NCBI GenBank assembly: GCA_037576195.1 | Contig: CM075102.1 | Coordinates: 42,032,745-42,096,744 of the forward strand | Direction of reading: 5' to 3' | Origin: Phytoseiulus persimilis | Taxonomy: Eukaryota; Arthropoda; Arachnida; Mesostigmata; Phytoseiidae | DNA length: 64,000 nucleotides | Shown: positions 11,244 to 24,600 of the stretch, one piece after another | Layout: every line of letters begins with the position of its first letter | Numbering within the stretch: position 1 is the first letter of the stretch | Notes under the pieces: model-generated | The model's input: only the letters and a program-made list of their open reading frames with translations | Database searches by the model: none | Told to the model about the DNA's origin: nothing | Translations under genes and position numbers: made by a program

Positions 11244-14200
11244 GCAGCCGTCCCCTTTCCAGCCGACAGCCTTCGCGCGCTAGCGACCATCTCCTTCTCT
11301 GGCGTGATGTCCTTATCGGACGTTACCTGCAAGTGCCCCTCCGCCAAATCAGTGGTTCACTGTAGATTTTCAACGGAATGATTTGTCATTGTTACACCGA
11401 CGCCGGCTTTTCTCCCCGAGCTCTCTGCGGGGGGCGTCCGCTGGCAACGGAACGGACTGCGTTGGGTATCGTTGGTAATGACACTCCGAGGATGCTAAAG
11501 AGCATCCTACAAGCGACACTGCATGTAGAACAGCGAAATGGAGCCTCGTAGAGTAGAGGAGAAAATTCAGCCCCGGTAAGGATGCTCCTGTAATTGTGCT
11601 GGCGACTGATCGGACACAGAAGACGAGCGATCGGAAAGCCTATCGGTGCATGCAGAACGGCGGCTGTTCGGAACAACGGTCGAAATTCGGAGTGCCGGGG
11701 AACTCATTGAAGTCGAAGGCGGGCTCGCCAACGGTCGATGAATGACCGGCCAACGCCTTGTCTCGATGTTTGTGCTTCTCGGCATACCTCTATCTCTGAG
11801 GCGTCTTTTCGCCGATCCGCTTATCTATTTAATTACGGATCGAAAAACAGCCCAGGAACGAAACTCTCGGAGTCGGTTTTCATGCAATCTATTCGAGATG
11901 ATTCTCGGCATCAGGGTGAAAAAGAAGAAAGAATGCATCAATGAGCCAAAAGACCCCGTCTCATACTGATTCATGAATACTTCTCGATAAAAATCTTGGA
12001 TGAGTACCGCATCACGGTCGCTGCGGGTCGGATCGTTGAGGCTTCTCGGTTGCCGCTATCTTCGAGCGCTGGAATCTCCACATTTCCCGTCTTGTCCCCC
12101 GGAATCGGAGGGAGGAGCACCATGGATTCAAACCAGAGACAATATTCTCGGATATAACATTCCGAGCTTGCGCTCCAGTACCGTTCGCCTTCCACCTGAT
12201 TTCTTTCAATGGAGCTCGAAATTCATGAGAACGTTGCCCCAGACCGCTTCTCTGATCTTTTTTCGGAAATTTTGAAAATAAAAGACCCGATTTCGAACTC
12301 GATATCGACAGTGGATGAGGGCTTGCCCTTTCGGCACCGTTAACAGCACTTCGCAGGGTCTGAGGGTACCAGGGGTACGGGCATGTCAAAGTTTATGGAA
12401 AATAAACCAGGTTCCGAGTCGGATGAATTTTCAAAAGTCTTGACAATTCCGGCGAGATAAAGTCGCTACTGATATCAAGTAGAGACAAGGTCAAGTGCCA
12501 GAACACGCCTTTGGAACCTGTTCCAATCGGAACGCATCCATTCCCGTTTCCGCTTCAAGAGAGCGGCATTTTCAAGTAATGTTGGGCCCCCCACGAACAA
12601 CGCTTCTTCATCGAGCTGTAGTCACTATTCGGCCTATCTGGATCGAAAAAATATGGGGCTTAGTCTCTTGGCACGAATGCATACTGGGAATCAAACCAAT
12701 CCACGCACGAATCAGAACTGACAAAATTGTTTCAGCAAATTTATTGATGGGCTCCCCAAAAGAAACGGATTTTCAGCGGATTTCGAGTTGCACGATTGAT
12801 GGCTCCCTGATCTTCTTTGACCTGTCTGGGTACAGTCGGGGCATGTGCGTGCCCGCTGTACAACCGAAAAATGTTTGGCCGTAAAAGCAGTATTCTTCGT
12901 TCGGAAACTGTGGCAAGATCAAGGTCAGCAGAACCAGAAAAAGCTCTTGCACCCCATGGTGCATTCGTCAGCAAGTCGGCTATCCGGATAGATACTGCGA
13001 GCCAATGAAGGCATGAGAACGCCGCTAGGGCCATCCATAAACTGGATATTGAAAAGTAGAGAGAACAGTCATTGAGTCGACGCTATCGGTTGATCGTAAC
13101 ACGCACAGATGTTCCAGAACAGTCCCAAATCCCGAAGGTCATCGCCGCGATCAATAATCGGATCCAGGAGGAGATCCTTCTCAACTCGTGTCCGATGCGC
13201 GGGCTGCGTGGACGGGCTTAGTTTGTCACCCGAACTTCCGATCCTTCTGATTCGACGAGATTTTCTGAGCTTGTGGCTTTAGGGACGGCGTTTGACACGG
13301 AAGATATTTTTGGTCCAACCACTGCGCTTCGAGCAGAAGATACTCTTCAATGAGACGTGATAACTCCCTCGTTTTCCGTTCGGTCCGGCTCTTTTCTGAT
13401 CAGACGTTTCGACAGAGAACCCCAACCGTGTTCATTAAGATTCACTTTACACGCTGACAATGGAAACTTCAACGCTCCTTCAAGGATTCGGGCGATGCAT
13501 CGCTAGGCTCGACAGTTTCTGAAGCTTCGGGCTGCGTTCTCAATCATCGACACAGTAGGTCATCTCGTCCTGGAGGGACATTTTTTCCATTCTTTCCGGA
13601 AATTCGTTCCGAGTTTGTTCCGTTTCGTGCCAGGGTCAGATGCCTCCACCCCGAAATAGCACAAAGATATGTTCGTTATCAGCTCATGGATGAAAACCAG
13701 TGTGGAGTCAGCTTCGAGGGAGGATGCGAAACCCCTCTTTGAGTTCTCTGGTGTCCGTTGAGAGAGAAATTCGGAATATAGGTGGTTCACCAGCGTAACG
13801 AGGGGCTTGCTTGCTGGCTGACTGTCACCGCGAAACGGCAGAGCCGGTGATCCCCTGAGGATGAAGCGCTCGAGGATGAGACGCGCGTTCGCTGAGCCCA
13901 AGATGGAGGAAATGCCGTCTAAAATTAATGACATTTCGGCGCTGTTAGGTCCGTTAATAAAATTACTCGACGAGACTCGAATCCCGCAGGACAACCGGGA
14001 GCCGCGCGATAGCGACACCGCTTGCGCCGTCGACGAGTACCGAGGGCACTCCGCGACGACGGAGCCGAGAAGGGCGCTGCAGAATCGTGGAGTCATGACA
14101 AGCATCAGGAATGAGAAGCTGAGACCCGCTGCCCGGCTACAACTCCTACTTTTCAACCTGCCCGGGAGCAGAAACGAATACAAACGGTTCGCTGTGCAAA

Positions 14201-15599
14201 CATTCGATCATTGCCTTGCTTCACCAGGGAAGTCTGAGTAACGTGTGGACGTGTTTGAGGCCTGATGCTCGATCTGAGAAGTCCTGTGTTCCTTTCTGTC
14301 GTTGACATCCGGCTGATTCAACAGCGGACTTGCGCAAGTGCCTGCTGCCCTCCCGTCTGCGTTGGTTGTTGCTTTTTATTTTTGTCCGCACATACCGACC
14401 GCTCCACAAAGCGAAAGTTAGCCACGACATCGCAGCAGACGGCTCGGTTTCAATTAAAATGATTCATCCGGACTCGTTCGCAGTGAACTCTTTTCGGAAG
14501 CGCTTAATGAAAACTCCGCCGGTCCCGTCAGATGGAAGAAGTGTAAGCAAGCCCTCACGCAAACGGATGATAGATAGAGAGAGAGGGGAATGGGCGAGCG
14601 AATTTCCCGCTGTTTACTCAGCTCTCCCCGCTCCGCGCTCCCGCTCGTTGGTGCGCTCGATGGCGTACGACAGAGTATACACGCAAGACTTCCGACTCTC
14701 CTGATCTTAAATTCCCGGATAGCGAACTTTTTTTTCAAACGTCGACGCCAGCATTCGCTTGGTCCAATAAAATCATCGGGCCATTAAAAAGTTATCTGGA
14801 TCATGAACGAGAGAATGAGGGAATAACTTGCACTGGAGCTTCCACGCTCCGAACGCAGGATCTCTGCCCTTTCTGTCATTACTTTCTCTTCCCTGGCCAG
14901 GGGAAGGAGTCGCACGGCGGGAACTCAACGAGCAAGTTTCCTAATTCCGCGCCGAGCTCGAGTATGCTCAACCATGCTTCATCTGAATCGAACCACGTCA
15001 TAATCGCAAACTTTAGTTCAGACTAAGAGCAACTCTCACGGACCGCAGCGAACAACACTGCGCAAACTATTCCTCGGGGAGCGTTCATGGACCAGCTGGC
15101 GGGGTTCCCTAATAATCTAGGAGAACAACATTATTCCATACGGAACCATTCGAAAACCCAACCTCTGACCTCCTCAGGTTTTCGTGCTCCCATTACACAG
15201 TGCTGCCTTCTTTTGCTGAACCGGCAAAAGGCTATGCAGCCGCCACAGTTGGCTCGCGCTTCACAGTGATTTTCTCATGAAGGCCTCCAAAACTCTTCTT
15301 GAAATGGAGCAAACTGCGAATTCCTGCGCCTGAGCTGTAATCCTTAAACACGTTAGGACCACACCGATCATTGTGTCGGCGGGGAGCGTGCGCCATGGAG
15401 TGTAGTGATTGAACATGGAAAGCATAGACCATCCACAGCCAGTGCCGTGTCGAGCTCAAGCCGTGCCAGTGGCAAACCGGCAGAAATCCCCTCTTCCCCT
15501 CTCAGCCCCCACGAGGATGTGGTGTGATATCGGAAGAGATTCTCAGCGTTGAAAACATGATCCTGTTCATTTGATGTCATCACTAGGATGTTGAGGCAT
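11244..15599. other. Intergenic sequence, no supported gene
   Basis: The only notable frames are mutually antisense: a 207-codon minus frame at 13560-14183 and a 126-codon plus frame at 13861-14241 that starts with ATG and has GC-rich third positions. Neither shows a domain, and frames of this length are expected a few times by chance in this much sequence. I leave both uncalled. Confidence 0.35.
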
Positions 15600-15760
15600 T
15601 CATCATTCTATGCGTCCATCGATGTGGAGAGATGGGTAGATGAATTTCTGATGGCTGAGTTCACCAGTTCTCATGACAAGAATGCATAACTTATCAATCT
15701 ATGGATGCATCTACCCAAAGATCTGTGGATTGATGGATGACGATCAATGAATAATGTCTG
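15600..15760. repeat. Degenerate GATG/GATA-type tetranucleotide tract
   Basis: Repeated variants of GATGGGTAGATGAAT and GGATTGATGGATGA, resembling the tract at 5691-5760. Confidence 0.5.
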
Positions 15761-16960
15761 AACTCCTCGGCTCGAGTCATCAAGGTACTGCGATGATTGT
15801 ATTGTATGCGTATTGTACACGACGGGCCTTGACTGCAGCGAAGCTTTACATAAGAGCCTCAAAGTCTTCCGTTTAATTCCTTTCAATGCTCGAAAGCGCT
15901 AATAGGCATCGTCATAGTCGACCCAATGGAGCCCTGAAGTAGATCATGAGCAGCTTCGGATTGCTGAAAGACCTCTAACGGGTTTTCATGCGGCAGGCTT
16001 CGACGGGGAACAATTTGATTTCCAGGCTCCGAGACAGGCTATCATCACCGTTTTGGATGAATTCCGGAACCGCCATCTGTTAGCCATTTGGCAGCCGCTG
16101 TAGACTGAAATGGAATACGTGCAACCTACTCTTGAGTCTCTACGGGCATCTCCTGGAGTCGCCACTCTCAGCTCTATGGGACGCGTTCTGTTTCTGAAGA
16201 GAATTGGATTCCTGCTGCAGTAGAGTCGATCGATGAAATTCTGATTCCTTGCGCCCTCAGTTTGCAAATCCGAATTTGTGCCACCTTTGTTTATAAGACG
16301 AATCGGATTATTCCGTCATACGCCTCTGCCCACAACTGACCTCAACTGTCCGGAGTTCGACTCGACTCCACTTCTTGAAGAACTCACCCTGATTTCCTCC
16401 TCGTTAACTATTGAATTACTACTCTGGGAACCTGTGCAAAGCTCAGATCATCGGTCCATGCCACGGCTGAATGGAATTCGCCCAGCGTAGTTGATAGAAC
16501 GCTGATCTTGGACTGATAGAAGGACGTTTGGAACGAGGAATCGAGTTTTAGAGCTTCTCACAGCGAATCCATGCCCGATTCAGCGTCTGACGTAGGAGCC
16601 TCGTATCATACTTACTCCTCAAAAATTCGATATCATTCCAACATAAGCGTGGTCGTGGTCCCGAGAATCGCCGACAGCGAAATATTCCAGCTTGCAGACG
16701 GCAGATCATTGCTTTTCCAGGGATTTGATATCATGGAGCGGCGCGACCGAATACGAGATTCCGAAAACGGAACGTCCTCCCAGGACGACAGCGATTTCCT
16801 CCACGCAGTGCTTTCCGAGCCTAAGTTCCTGATTCCGTGTCGGATTTCCCCATCCTCACTCCTCACATACCGGTGAGGCAGTCAAAAGCGAAAACGATCC
16901 CTCTTCGTACGACCTTCTCGGCTCGTGCTGATATCGTTGGAAGCTCTTCAGAACCCGGCG
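15761..16960. other. Intergenic or intronic sequence, no supported gene
   Basis: A 101-codon plus frame at 16571-16876 has an ordinary protein-like composition but no domain or splice sites I trust. Confidence 0.3.
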
Positions 16961-16980
16961 GCAGCAGCAGCAGCAGCAGC
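16961..16980. repeat. GCA trinucleotide microsatellite
   Basis: Six to seven GCA units. In one plus frame it would read as a serine run, but no gene is supported there. Confidence 0.85.
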
Positions 16981-17007
16981 TCAGACATTTCACAAAGCCT
17001 CCAGCGA

Positions 17008-17330
17008 TCATTGATGGGACATCCCACGGGTGACAATTGACTCTTCGCCGTCCTTTCTCCGTTGCGCCTTTGTGTTCCTGGATCCAGGTAGCGATGAATA
17101 ACCTTGGTCGAGGAACATCGTGCTTTCCGGAAGGTCTTTGTGTGAGTCAGAATATCGAACGGAGGCATCGAACGAAGACACAGGAGGACGGGCGACCTGA
17201 GAGGGCAACGATTCGGGCCTACGATCGGTCTGCACGTTCACATAACTATTGGTCAGTTCGTTGGCCCGCAGCATCTCCATCGCCGCCCGCTTCCCCCGCG
17301 AGCATGACCTCGTACACATACAAGCGGACC
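17008..17330 (-). CDS. Candidate 3'-terminal exon, hydrophilic tail
   Basis: The product is not recognised. A minus-strand frame of 185 codons ends at a TGA at 17008. Its last 100 or so codons read like a cytoplasmic tail: a cysteine-containing start followed by KRAAMEMLRANELTNSYVNV and a Ser/Pro/Asp-rich stretch with DQGYSSLPGS. A possible acceptor (GTATGTATAG) would start the exon at 17330. The upstream part of the same frame is less protein-like and is probably intron. No upstream exon has been tied to it by phase, so this could still be chance. Confidence 0.25.
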
Positions 17331-18739
17331 CTATACATACACCGAGAACAAACACACATTCTATGCCGGCTCCCCGTGGCCTTGGAGACCAGCGAGGGTC
17401 AATGAAGTCTTTGTGCGGTCCTCCTCGGCTCGTTCCTTCTTCTCGCTCAACCCCTGTTCCTGCTCTCCTATCGTCGGATAGCACGACCCGGACTGGTCGG
17501 TGATTTTTGTGGTCCAATCTCGCGGCGAACCACCAAACGAGATGAGAGGATGACGCCAACGACAACGATCATTCTGCGTTGACCGGCCAACCGACTAGGG
17601 TACGTTACCATCAGCGAGCCACTCGGGCACCGCAGCCACATTCGCAAACGAATAGGCGTAATCGGCCGATTCTCATCTTGAGGACTGACCCGAGAGCGAT
17701 GTTGTTCGATCTGTCTGAAGCTGGAAGGGCAGGAGGAGGAAGACGAATTCCCGCGAGAAAACCTGGAATCCGAGAGAGCCTGGAATCCGACAGCTCTACT
17801 GGAAAAGGAGAGGCCTTGTATATGTCGTCGGTGAGGAAGGTGGAGGAGCGAGACAGGATTCCACCCTCCCTGACACAGCAGCTGGCATGCTCGGGGCTGC
17901 GAGGCATTTACCAACGAGCTTTCATTAATATGCGATACGTTAGCGCTTTTTATGTGCGGCATGTTTTACCCCATCCACAGCCTCGGTTCCCGGCATCCGT
18001 CCGGTAGAGTCGAGGCCCCGATATTCGCTCATACCGTCTGGAACGTACATTTGGCACTCCTTTTCGGCCTGATTGTTCTGTTCTTCGGATTCCGAAAGGG
18101 GACCATCAACAAGAATGCTGGCAAAATATTTTTTGTACACCGGTCATTCGTTCGGATGCACGGTCTGCGCGAAAGCCTGCCTGTCTGAGTCGTAAATCAA
18201 GTACTAGGGCGCTGAACTAAACGCTTCGGTTAATGCAGGTCCTGATATGGCCGCGTTGATGAAAGCCGAGTGAGGGAGTACTTTGCCCCAAAGTTCTCGA
18301 GACTCGGAGTTACCGCGCCCGACTCGACGAGTCGAGGATTCCATCCGCTCTGGAAGTTTGAAGTCACGGGTCAGCGATCTCGACTGTCGGATCTGGGAAT
18401 AGTTGTATGGGACGAGTAATGAACAAAGAATCTTCGAGCGCGAAATATTCTGCCCGAGTTCATCGAGAAGCTCCCGATCTCTCAAAGCCGCGTCTGCCAC
18501 CGGAAGGCCGAGAAGTCGGAGGGGGCTCCAGTGACACTTTATTGAGGAGCGAGTCACGCTAGTGTTCCCGGGAAGCAGGTCACGGGGAACGAGATGAGAA
18601 GCTGTGCGACGTCTCACTTCGAAGTGGGCTCAACAATCCGAGAATATTCTCACTTCCTCCTTTAGTTGTGTGGAAACGTCAGTGGGCCGCTTTTTTTGTG
18701 GTCGATCAACGTTTTCCTCCCCCTCGTCTTGTCTTGCAG
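17331..18739. other. Intergenic or intronic sequence, no supported gene
   Basis: Overlapping plus and minus frames of 137-164 codons occur between 17468 and 18617 without recognisable content. The last 30 bases form the polypyrimidine tract of the exon that begins at 18740. Confidence 0.3.
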
Positions 18740-19251
18740 CTCGATCGTAACTCGTCAATCAGGACGGAGGGAACGAGAGGGATGAGAGGCGTAAGAGGTT
18801 AAAACAAAGCCAAGGCCAAATACGATCCTTGGCGTTCCGTTGTTGACGACTCGGAGGGGGACCGGGATGCTGTTGCTCCATGGAACGACTTCGACCCTCG
18901 ATGCGGCGTCTTTTCGTTTTTATTCCCCTACTCCGTCGGAGCCTGGCGTGGGTTCGTGTCGTTTGTTTTTTTTCCACATTGCGTTTCGGGGTCGGGTCTC
19001 GTACAACTGCTGTAGAGAGTGATTCCGCAAAAGGCTTTCCTTCTGAGTCTAACAATTTCTTCATGGGTTTCCGTGTTTTCCTTTTCTCCCTGTTTTTGCA
19101 GGTGTTGTCTTTACGAAGCGCACGCAGCCCGGAGAAACGAATGTGTAAGGCACAAACACCCCGCTTACGACAGCGCTACCCAGCAGCGGAGAGATCGAAG
19201 ATTTGTGTCGATGTGGGTCGGCTACCAGTGGAGGAGACGACGATCGGATGA
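18740..19251 (+). CDS. Candidate two-exon segment of an unknown gene
   Basis: Two exons are bounded by unusually good splice sites: 18740-18790 (acceptor TCTTGTCTTGCAG, donor GGC|GTAAGA) and 19102 onward (acceptor CTCCCTGTTTTTGCAG). The first is 51 bases and open only in phase 0, reading LDRNSSIRTEGTRGMRG. In the same phase the second runs to a TGA at 19249-19251, giving a basic tail ending VDVGRLPVEETTIG. Another phase of the second exon is open further, to a TAG at about 19277, and also looks protein-like. No upstream exon or start codon is identified. It could instead be a spliced untranslated or noncoding transcript. Confidence 0.35.
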
Positions 19252-20562
19252 ACAGAAGGATGTCGGAATACTAACTTAGATGAGGCAACGAAACAGGAGC
19301 GGTTGCCTGGGATATGCCGAGTGCCGGCCGAGCGTTTCATCAACGCAATGATTCCCTCGATAGCTGCTCGAATCCCTGGAATAGACTCCGACCCTTTCCC
19401 CGGGAAAAATCTTGTCGAGTAACCACAGAGTCAGCCGAATGGAACTGGCCTGATTCGCGTTGTCGTTCGAACTTGGCATCGGTTCCGACTCGCTCCTGGA
19501 TTCTTCGCCGCTCTAGCCAGGTGAGGCAGGTTCCGATCGGGCGAGGGAGTCGAAGCCACAGTCCTCCTCCAAGAATTCCGTTCGGAACGTCCGTCCCGCA
19601 TCGCCCCCGCCATCAAAGTAGGCAATATTCTAACGCACCCGTTGCTCTCGGCCGACCGCTCGAGGCATCCTGGAGGAAGGCTGACGGAAGCGGCCTCGTC
19701 TGGGACTGACAAGGGCACGATTCAACTTTGATGCGCCCGATCGAGCTGAGACTTTTCTCAACGGGCTGGGTCAGTCCCACGACCTCTCCCTCATGGTAGC
19801 GGTGAAGCCGATGCGTTTTTCTTTTTCATTCCATGCGCCTCCGAGATATGCTGCCGTAGAGCAATCAGTATTCAGACTTAGCTGGAGACTCAAACGTAAC
19901 TGAAAATCGGGAGCGAGTAACTTGTGCGAAAGACGGACGGGGCAAACAGCTGGAACTCAACTCCGGCTCAAGGCCGCTTGGAACTCGATAAGACAAGGTC
20001 TCGAGGAAAGTAGTGGACGATTCGATTCTGCCCGATTCTATAATATTGATTGGTAGTACAAAAAAACACACTCCGGTTCCAGTTCGTCTCTCTCAATGAG
20101 GGCGACGCATCTCCTCCAGATCTCCCGTGAGGGATGAGATCCGGCACCTGAACTGTTTCGCCTCATTCGAGCCCAATGAATGATTGAACAGATGAACGGA
20201 GTATCGCAATCCTGGGCTCTACTTGTAGCTCTCTCGAGCCGAGGTTCCGTGGCATCCTATCGTATCGATCAACTCGGTGTGGAGAGATTTTTAGGGTGGA
20301 TCGAGGCGAGACTATGGTCGCCCTAACCTCCGACTCCATTCGATTCAGAGCATTGGATAACCGTTGAGCAGACGAGACAGACAATTTGTCAAGCGATGTG
20401 AACGCCACGCGCAGGAAGGACGGAGCTCCGAATCCCAGATCCCTCAGACTCCTGTAGATTTGGCTCCAACGATGTTGAAGCAAACGTCGGAGAAGCTTCG
20501 CAACGGAGACGACTGACCGCCATTACTGGATCACCGCGCGATACAGGCCAGAGAGGCCGCAA
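19252..20562. other. No supported gene; one coding-like minus frame
   Basis: At about 20163-20510 the minus strand stays open for over 110 codons with helix-like composition (YRSLRDLGFGAPSFLRVAF, then LSNALNRMESEVRATI). There is no domain and no confirmed splice sites, so it is noted but not called. Confidence 0.3.
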
Positions 20563-20852
20563 GTGCAGGTGCGGAGCGGAGGACGACCGACAGAGAAGTC
20601 ATCGAGAAAGCGCCTGGTGGAGGAGTGCTCCTCGGAAGCATCATGCAACTCACGACTCGAAGCAATTCAACGACCTAATCGTACGGCACGGAATCTCGAT
20701 TTCCTGCTCAACGTTGTTCTGGAAGTGATTCCCAGAGCGGGGGTTGCGATTCCACTGGAGAACACCCTCGAGCCTGCAGTGTGAGGGGTCACCGCGGCCC
20801 TCATTTCTGGACACTTGAACCTGATGACGATCACTTTCTGTGTTGTGGATTT

Positions 20853-21611
20853 CGCGTGATCCGACGGGGAGCGGATTTGTGTCGAAGCTCACAACCTCTA
20901 CGTAGAGAATATCCACACTCCCGCCGCAACCTCTCGCATCTTCGTTTGTTACCCTTTCGTACCGATGTTTGCAACAGCCGATGCTGTCTGTATCTGTCTT
21001 CCAAAGGAGCTTGTGCAGAAAGTTGATTGGCTCATTGAGCGCACCGCCGCCGCAGCTCCCGTTCCCATTGCCGCAGCAGAGCTTCGTTTAAAACAGGACG
21101 ACGTCGGGCGAGTTGATTTCCGATAACGCACGCGACACCAAACGAGCGGCTGACTCGGGAACCGCGAGCGTTCTGTGCGTCTCCGTGTGAAAGTACGTGC
21201 GCCATACGCCGACATGCGAATCGAGTTGCAGGAGACGGCTGGTGAGCGGGCGGACCAGCCGCTGCGTTGTGGAACAGTCGCCATCCTGCGTTTGAAACTA
21301 CCCCAGAAATGACGCTCGGAACAATAGAAGGCAGGCTGGGAACGATGCAGGACGCGAGCATGGAGGACGCGTTCGTTTGAATGGATAAATGGAAAAACAA
21401 AACTTCCTCAATGGATCTCGAGCAAATAGAGCGAGACGCTGCAGTTGCAGCTCCGTCTCTCTCATCATACATCATTCCTGCAAATCAATTTGTTGTTACT
21501 GAGACTCACGCAGCGACCAGCGAGCGTCTGATGTTCGTTCGGACACCCAACATTTCTGCTCCCGATCCGTTTCTCAGATTGCGAGCAAAATGGAGGGCTC
21601 GAGTTCATTAA
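20853..21611 (+). CDS. Fragmentary coding-like segments of an unknown gene
   Basis: Consecutive plus-strand pieces look coding but lie in different frames. (1) About 20853-21126 is open between two stops, with CVEAHNLYVENIHTPAATS and LPKELVQKVDWLIERTA. (2) About 21165-21240 reads VRLRVKVRAPYADMRIEL and ends at a strong donor, G|GTGAGC. (3) An acceptor-like CTACCCCAG near 21305 continues in phase to MTLGTIEGRLGTMQDASMED, meets a TGA just before an ATG at 21381, and goes on as MDKWKNKTSSMDLEQIERDA to a TAA at 21609-21611. Piece 1 does not join piece 2 by an obvious intron. The in-frame TGA suggests a pseudogene, a missed junction, or chance. The product is not recognised. Confidence 0.25.
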
Positions 21612-24600
21612 CCGGTTCAATGGTATTGAGCAAAGAACCTTCCCCAAGCGACCCATGATCCATGGGGTCTGTATTCTCATTCGAACCCCTGGTGTTCATG
21701 AACCCCTTGCTGTCATCTCCTGTGCAGGGAAGTATTTTCCGTCGAATCCGACCTCATCCGAGATTACAGTATCGATTGCGTGCCTTGGTACCGAATCGGT
21801 TCGTCCCGTTCCCGCAGAGATTTTTGAAATCGGAGGGTAGGCTCTCACAGTTTTAGCTCGTCGAATGAAGGTTGCACTTTTTTGTATAGAATCTGGAGAT
21901 GATTCTCCCTCCGAGGAGACGAAATCTCGCAGGGTATCGCACAATGCTATACACGTCATCGTTGCCTAGTGTTTGTCGAATACGAAGCGAGCACGCTACT
22001 TCGGCGAAAATTCGGTTCATAATTCAACATGGTGACTGTGGTGGCAGTTTCGGCGGCGGCGTCGACGGTGGAGGGGGAAGGAGAGCAACTTTGAAGAGTC
22101 TTCTGTTATTTATTTCACGAGGCTTACGTCGCACCATCGGAGGCCAAGTACCACATGCCGCCAACCAGTGTAGCCAGTTCCAGTTTCGATCATCCGCAGC
22201 AAAACGACGAACATCTCAAACGGGGAGAGTTCCATGTGGAGGCAGAGTGCAAGGAAACGCATCTGAACTAGAGATGGGAGCACCTAGCGCGATAATTCGG
22301 GCTGGATATCTAACCATGGCCAGTCGGGGTAATTGTCAGCAGGAATGGGCGGGAACAAGGTTATTCGAGGGGCCTCAATCCGAAACTCACGTAAGCCGTC
22401 TCAACTGCGTTTGAGCCTACCCTCACGAAGGATGCACCACCGCGCTGTTAGCCCCGAGTCTCATCGAGAGAGATTTGGAGATACCGGATCTTGTTTCGCT
22501 GAGAGCCTCGGTTTCCCAGGAGGGCTTCCAAGGACCGACGCTCCAGGAGAGGGATCCAGAAACTGAAACCGAAACCAGTGGGGGTTGACATAGTCATACT
22601 CAAAATGTCAGCATTCGAAGGGCTTTCGTTGCACGATTCCGTAGCGCTCGTGTCCCCTCAGGGTCACTGAGGGCGGAAGCAGTGAGGTGAATAAACTCAA
22701 CGACGCGGGGTTTACTGAAGTGTTCGTCGATCCAACGGACGGTCACGTGAAACGAACCCAGGCTCATTGGCGAGGTAGACGATCTTTCTGATAACTGGGG
22801 GAATCGAAGATGATAAGCTCGGTTTCCTGCCGGCCTTCCAGCTCCATATTTCCCAGGAAGGCATACTGCTGATTCAAAAAGAGCGCTTTAGCGATCATTT
22901 TGAGCTTGCTCATAGACTTCGCTCCAGTTCTGGACCGCCGAGGGAGCACTTCGACTCCGTGCCGGCGCAGCAGGCGAAGCGAATATCGGTCTCCGCGAAC
23001 GGTCTCCTGTGTGACTCACGTTGTGAGTCGGAATCTGTCCCTGGGTCGTCATTTCGGTGAGCTGAATGCGTTCTGCTCGAACTCCAGCGGAAATTCCGAA
23101 AGGAAACGATCTTCTCAAAAGAGGTAGCGCTGGTGAGTCGGAAGCAGAAGCGGAACTTGGTGAGAAGCAGACCAGGGCCGAACCCGGAAATTCACTGCGG
23201 CATCCACAGCCACCACGTGTATTTTCAATGGGCTTCGAGATGGCCGGTGACTCGTGTCATGGAAATCCGCCGAAGCCCCGACTTCCCGCAATTTCCGACC
23301 GAACCGGCAAGGAATGCGATTTTCCCTTGCGCGCACCGCATTGTGACTGACCTGCCTTTTGAGTGATTGTCCAACAATAGCTGTTGGGAACTGCGCTCCG
23401 TGAAGATTCGATCGAGATGAATGTCTTCGAATCTTGAGCGGGTGTCGCAGCATCATTATGGACAGACCTAATCATCAGACAGTCTTTGCTGTAGTTTCCG
23501 CTCTGCTGGCAGGAACATTTATGTCGTGCTCAGTCGGGTGGATGCATTACGCCACAGCAAACGGGAAGCCGGGAACGGGTGGGATGTCTTTTGTCTGTTC
23601 CGCTCAGCTCTCGGCGAGCTGGACACCGATACAGCGAGTAGAGTGGAAACGAACGGGGAAATAATCGACAAGGAATGATCACACAAGGATGGAAATCGTT
23701 TTCGGGTGCCCTTCCGGACTTGGGTAAGATGAGCGTTCACCACGAGAACGATGAAGATAACTCGCGGCCACGGTTGAAAATAATGTCTAGCAGGGCCGAT
23801 CGTCGCCGCGGTGGGAGCGAAGAGTGCATCGAGCTTGCAGTCGCTCTTCAGCTTGTCTCGAACTCGGTTGAGCCTCTACAAGATCCGGATTGAGATGACA
23901 ATGTTGCGTGTGCCATTCAGCCCCGGATATCCAGAGCGGGTGCTGTTCGTCCCGCTCGACCAGTCGGGTTTTTCGGAACTTCATCCGCCCGGCTCGATCT
24001 GTCCGAGGGAAACCAGTCTCCAGGCCGAGTGAATGCTTCGTTTATTGCCGTTTTTCGCCTGCAATCCGTTTTGCGAGTGAGCGGAAAGAGTCAATCAGTT
24101 TTTGTCGGGCGGAAATTTCTGCAGCACGCCGTAACATCGCTCAAAGGACCTCCGGGAGTTGTTCATCGCATCGAGAGCAAAACGAGTTGTACAAGCTACG
24201 CGATCGAGACCTGTTCGTCGGCTGCGACCACCAAGACCGACTCTATTTGTATTACGCTCCACTTTCTTCTCGCGCAGCCAACACCTTCCGAGAACCATCT
24301 CAAAGGAATGCAAGAAGCCACGACCAGGTGGTGCTTGAATTCTGGTGGCACCGATGTATGCGCGTTTCCTCTTCACTTCGCACGGACTCATTCCGCTGAA
24401 TTCTGCGCACAGGTGCTCGCGCTTCAACCCCAACTCGACTCGAGATGTTCTCCTGCAAAGGACAAGAGGTTTTCTCTCCAGATAGGAGCTCAGGCTAGAT
24501 TGCGCCTGAGCTCTGCTGGAGGGTCTGGAACTATTCGGTAACCGTCTTTCGGTAGCACGGTGCTTGAAAATTACTTGTGATGTTCTCTTCTCAAGGCATG

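Noticed and set aside
13560..14241. 207-codon minus and 126-codon plus overlapping frames
   Set aside because: Neither has domains or splice support. Frames of this length are expected occasionally by chance at this base composition, and they contradict each other.
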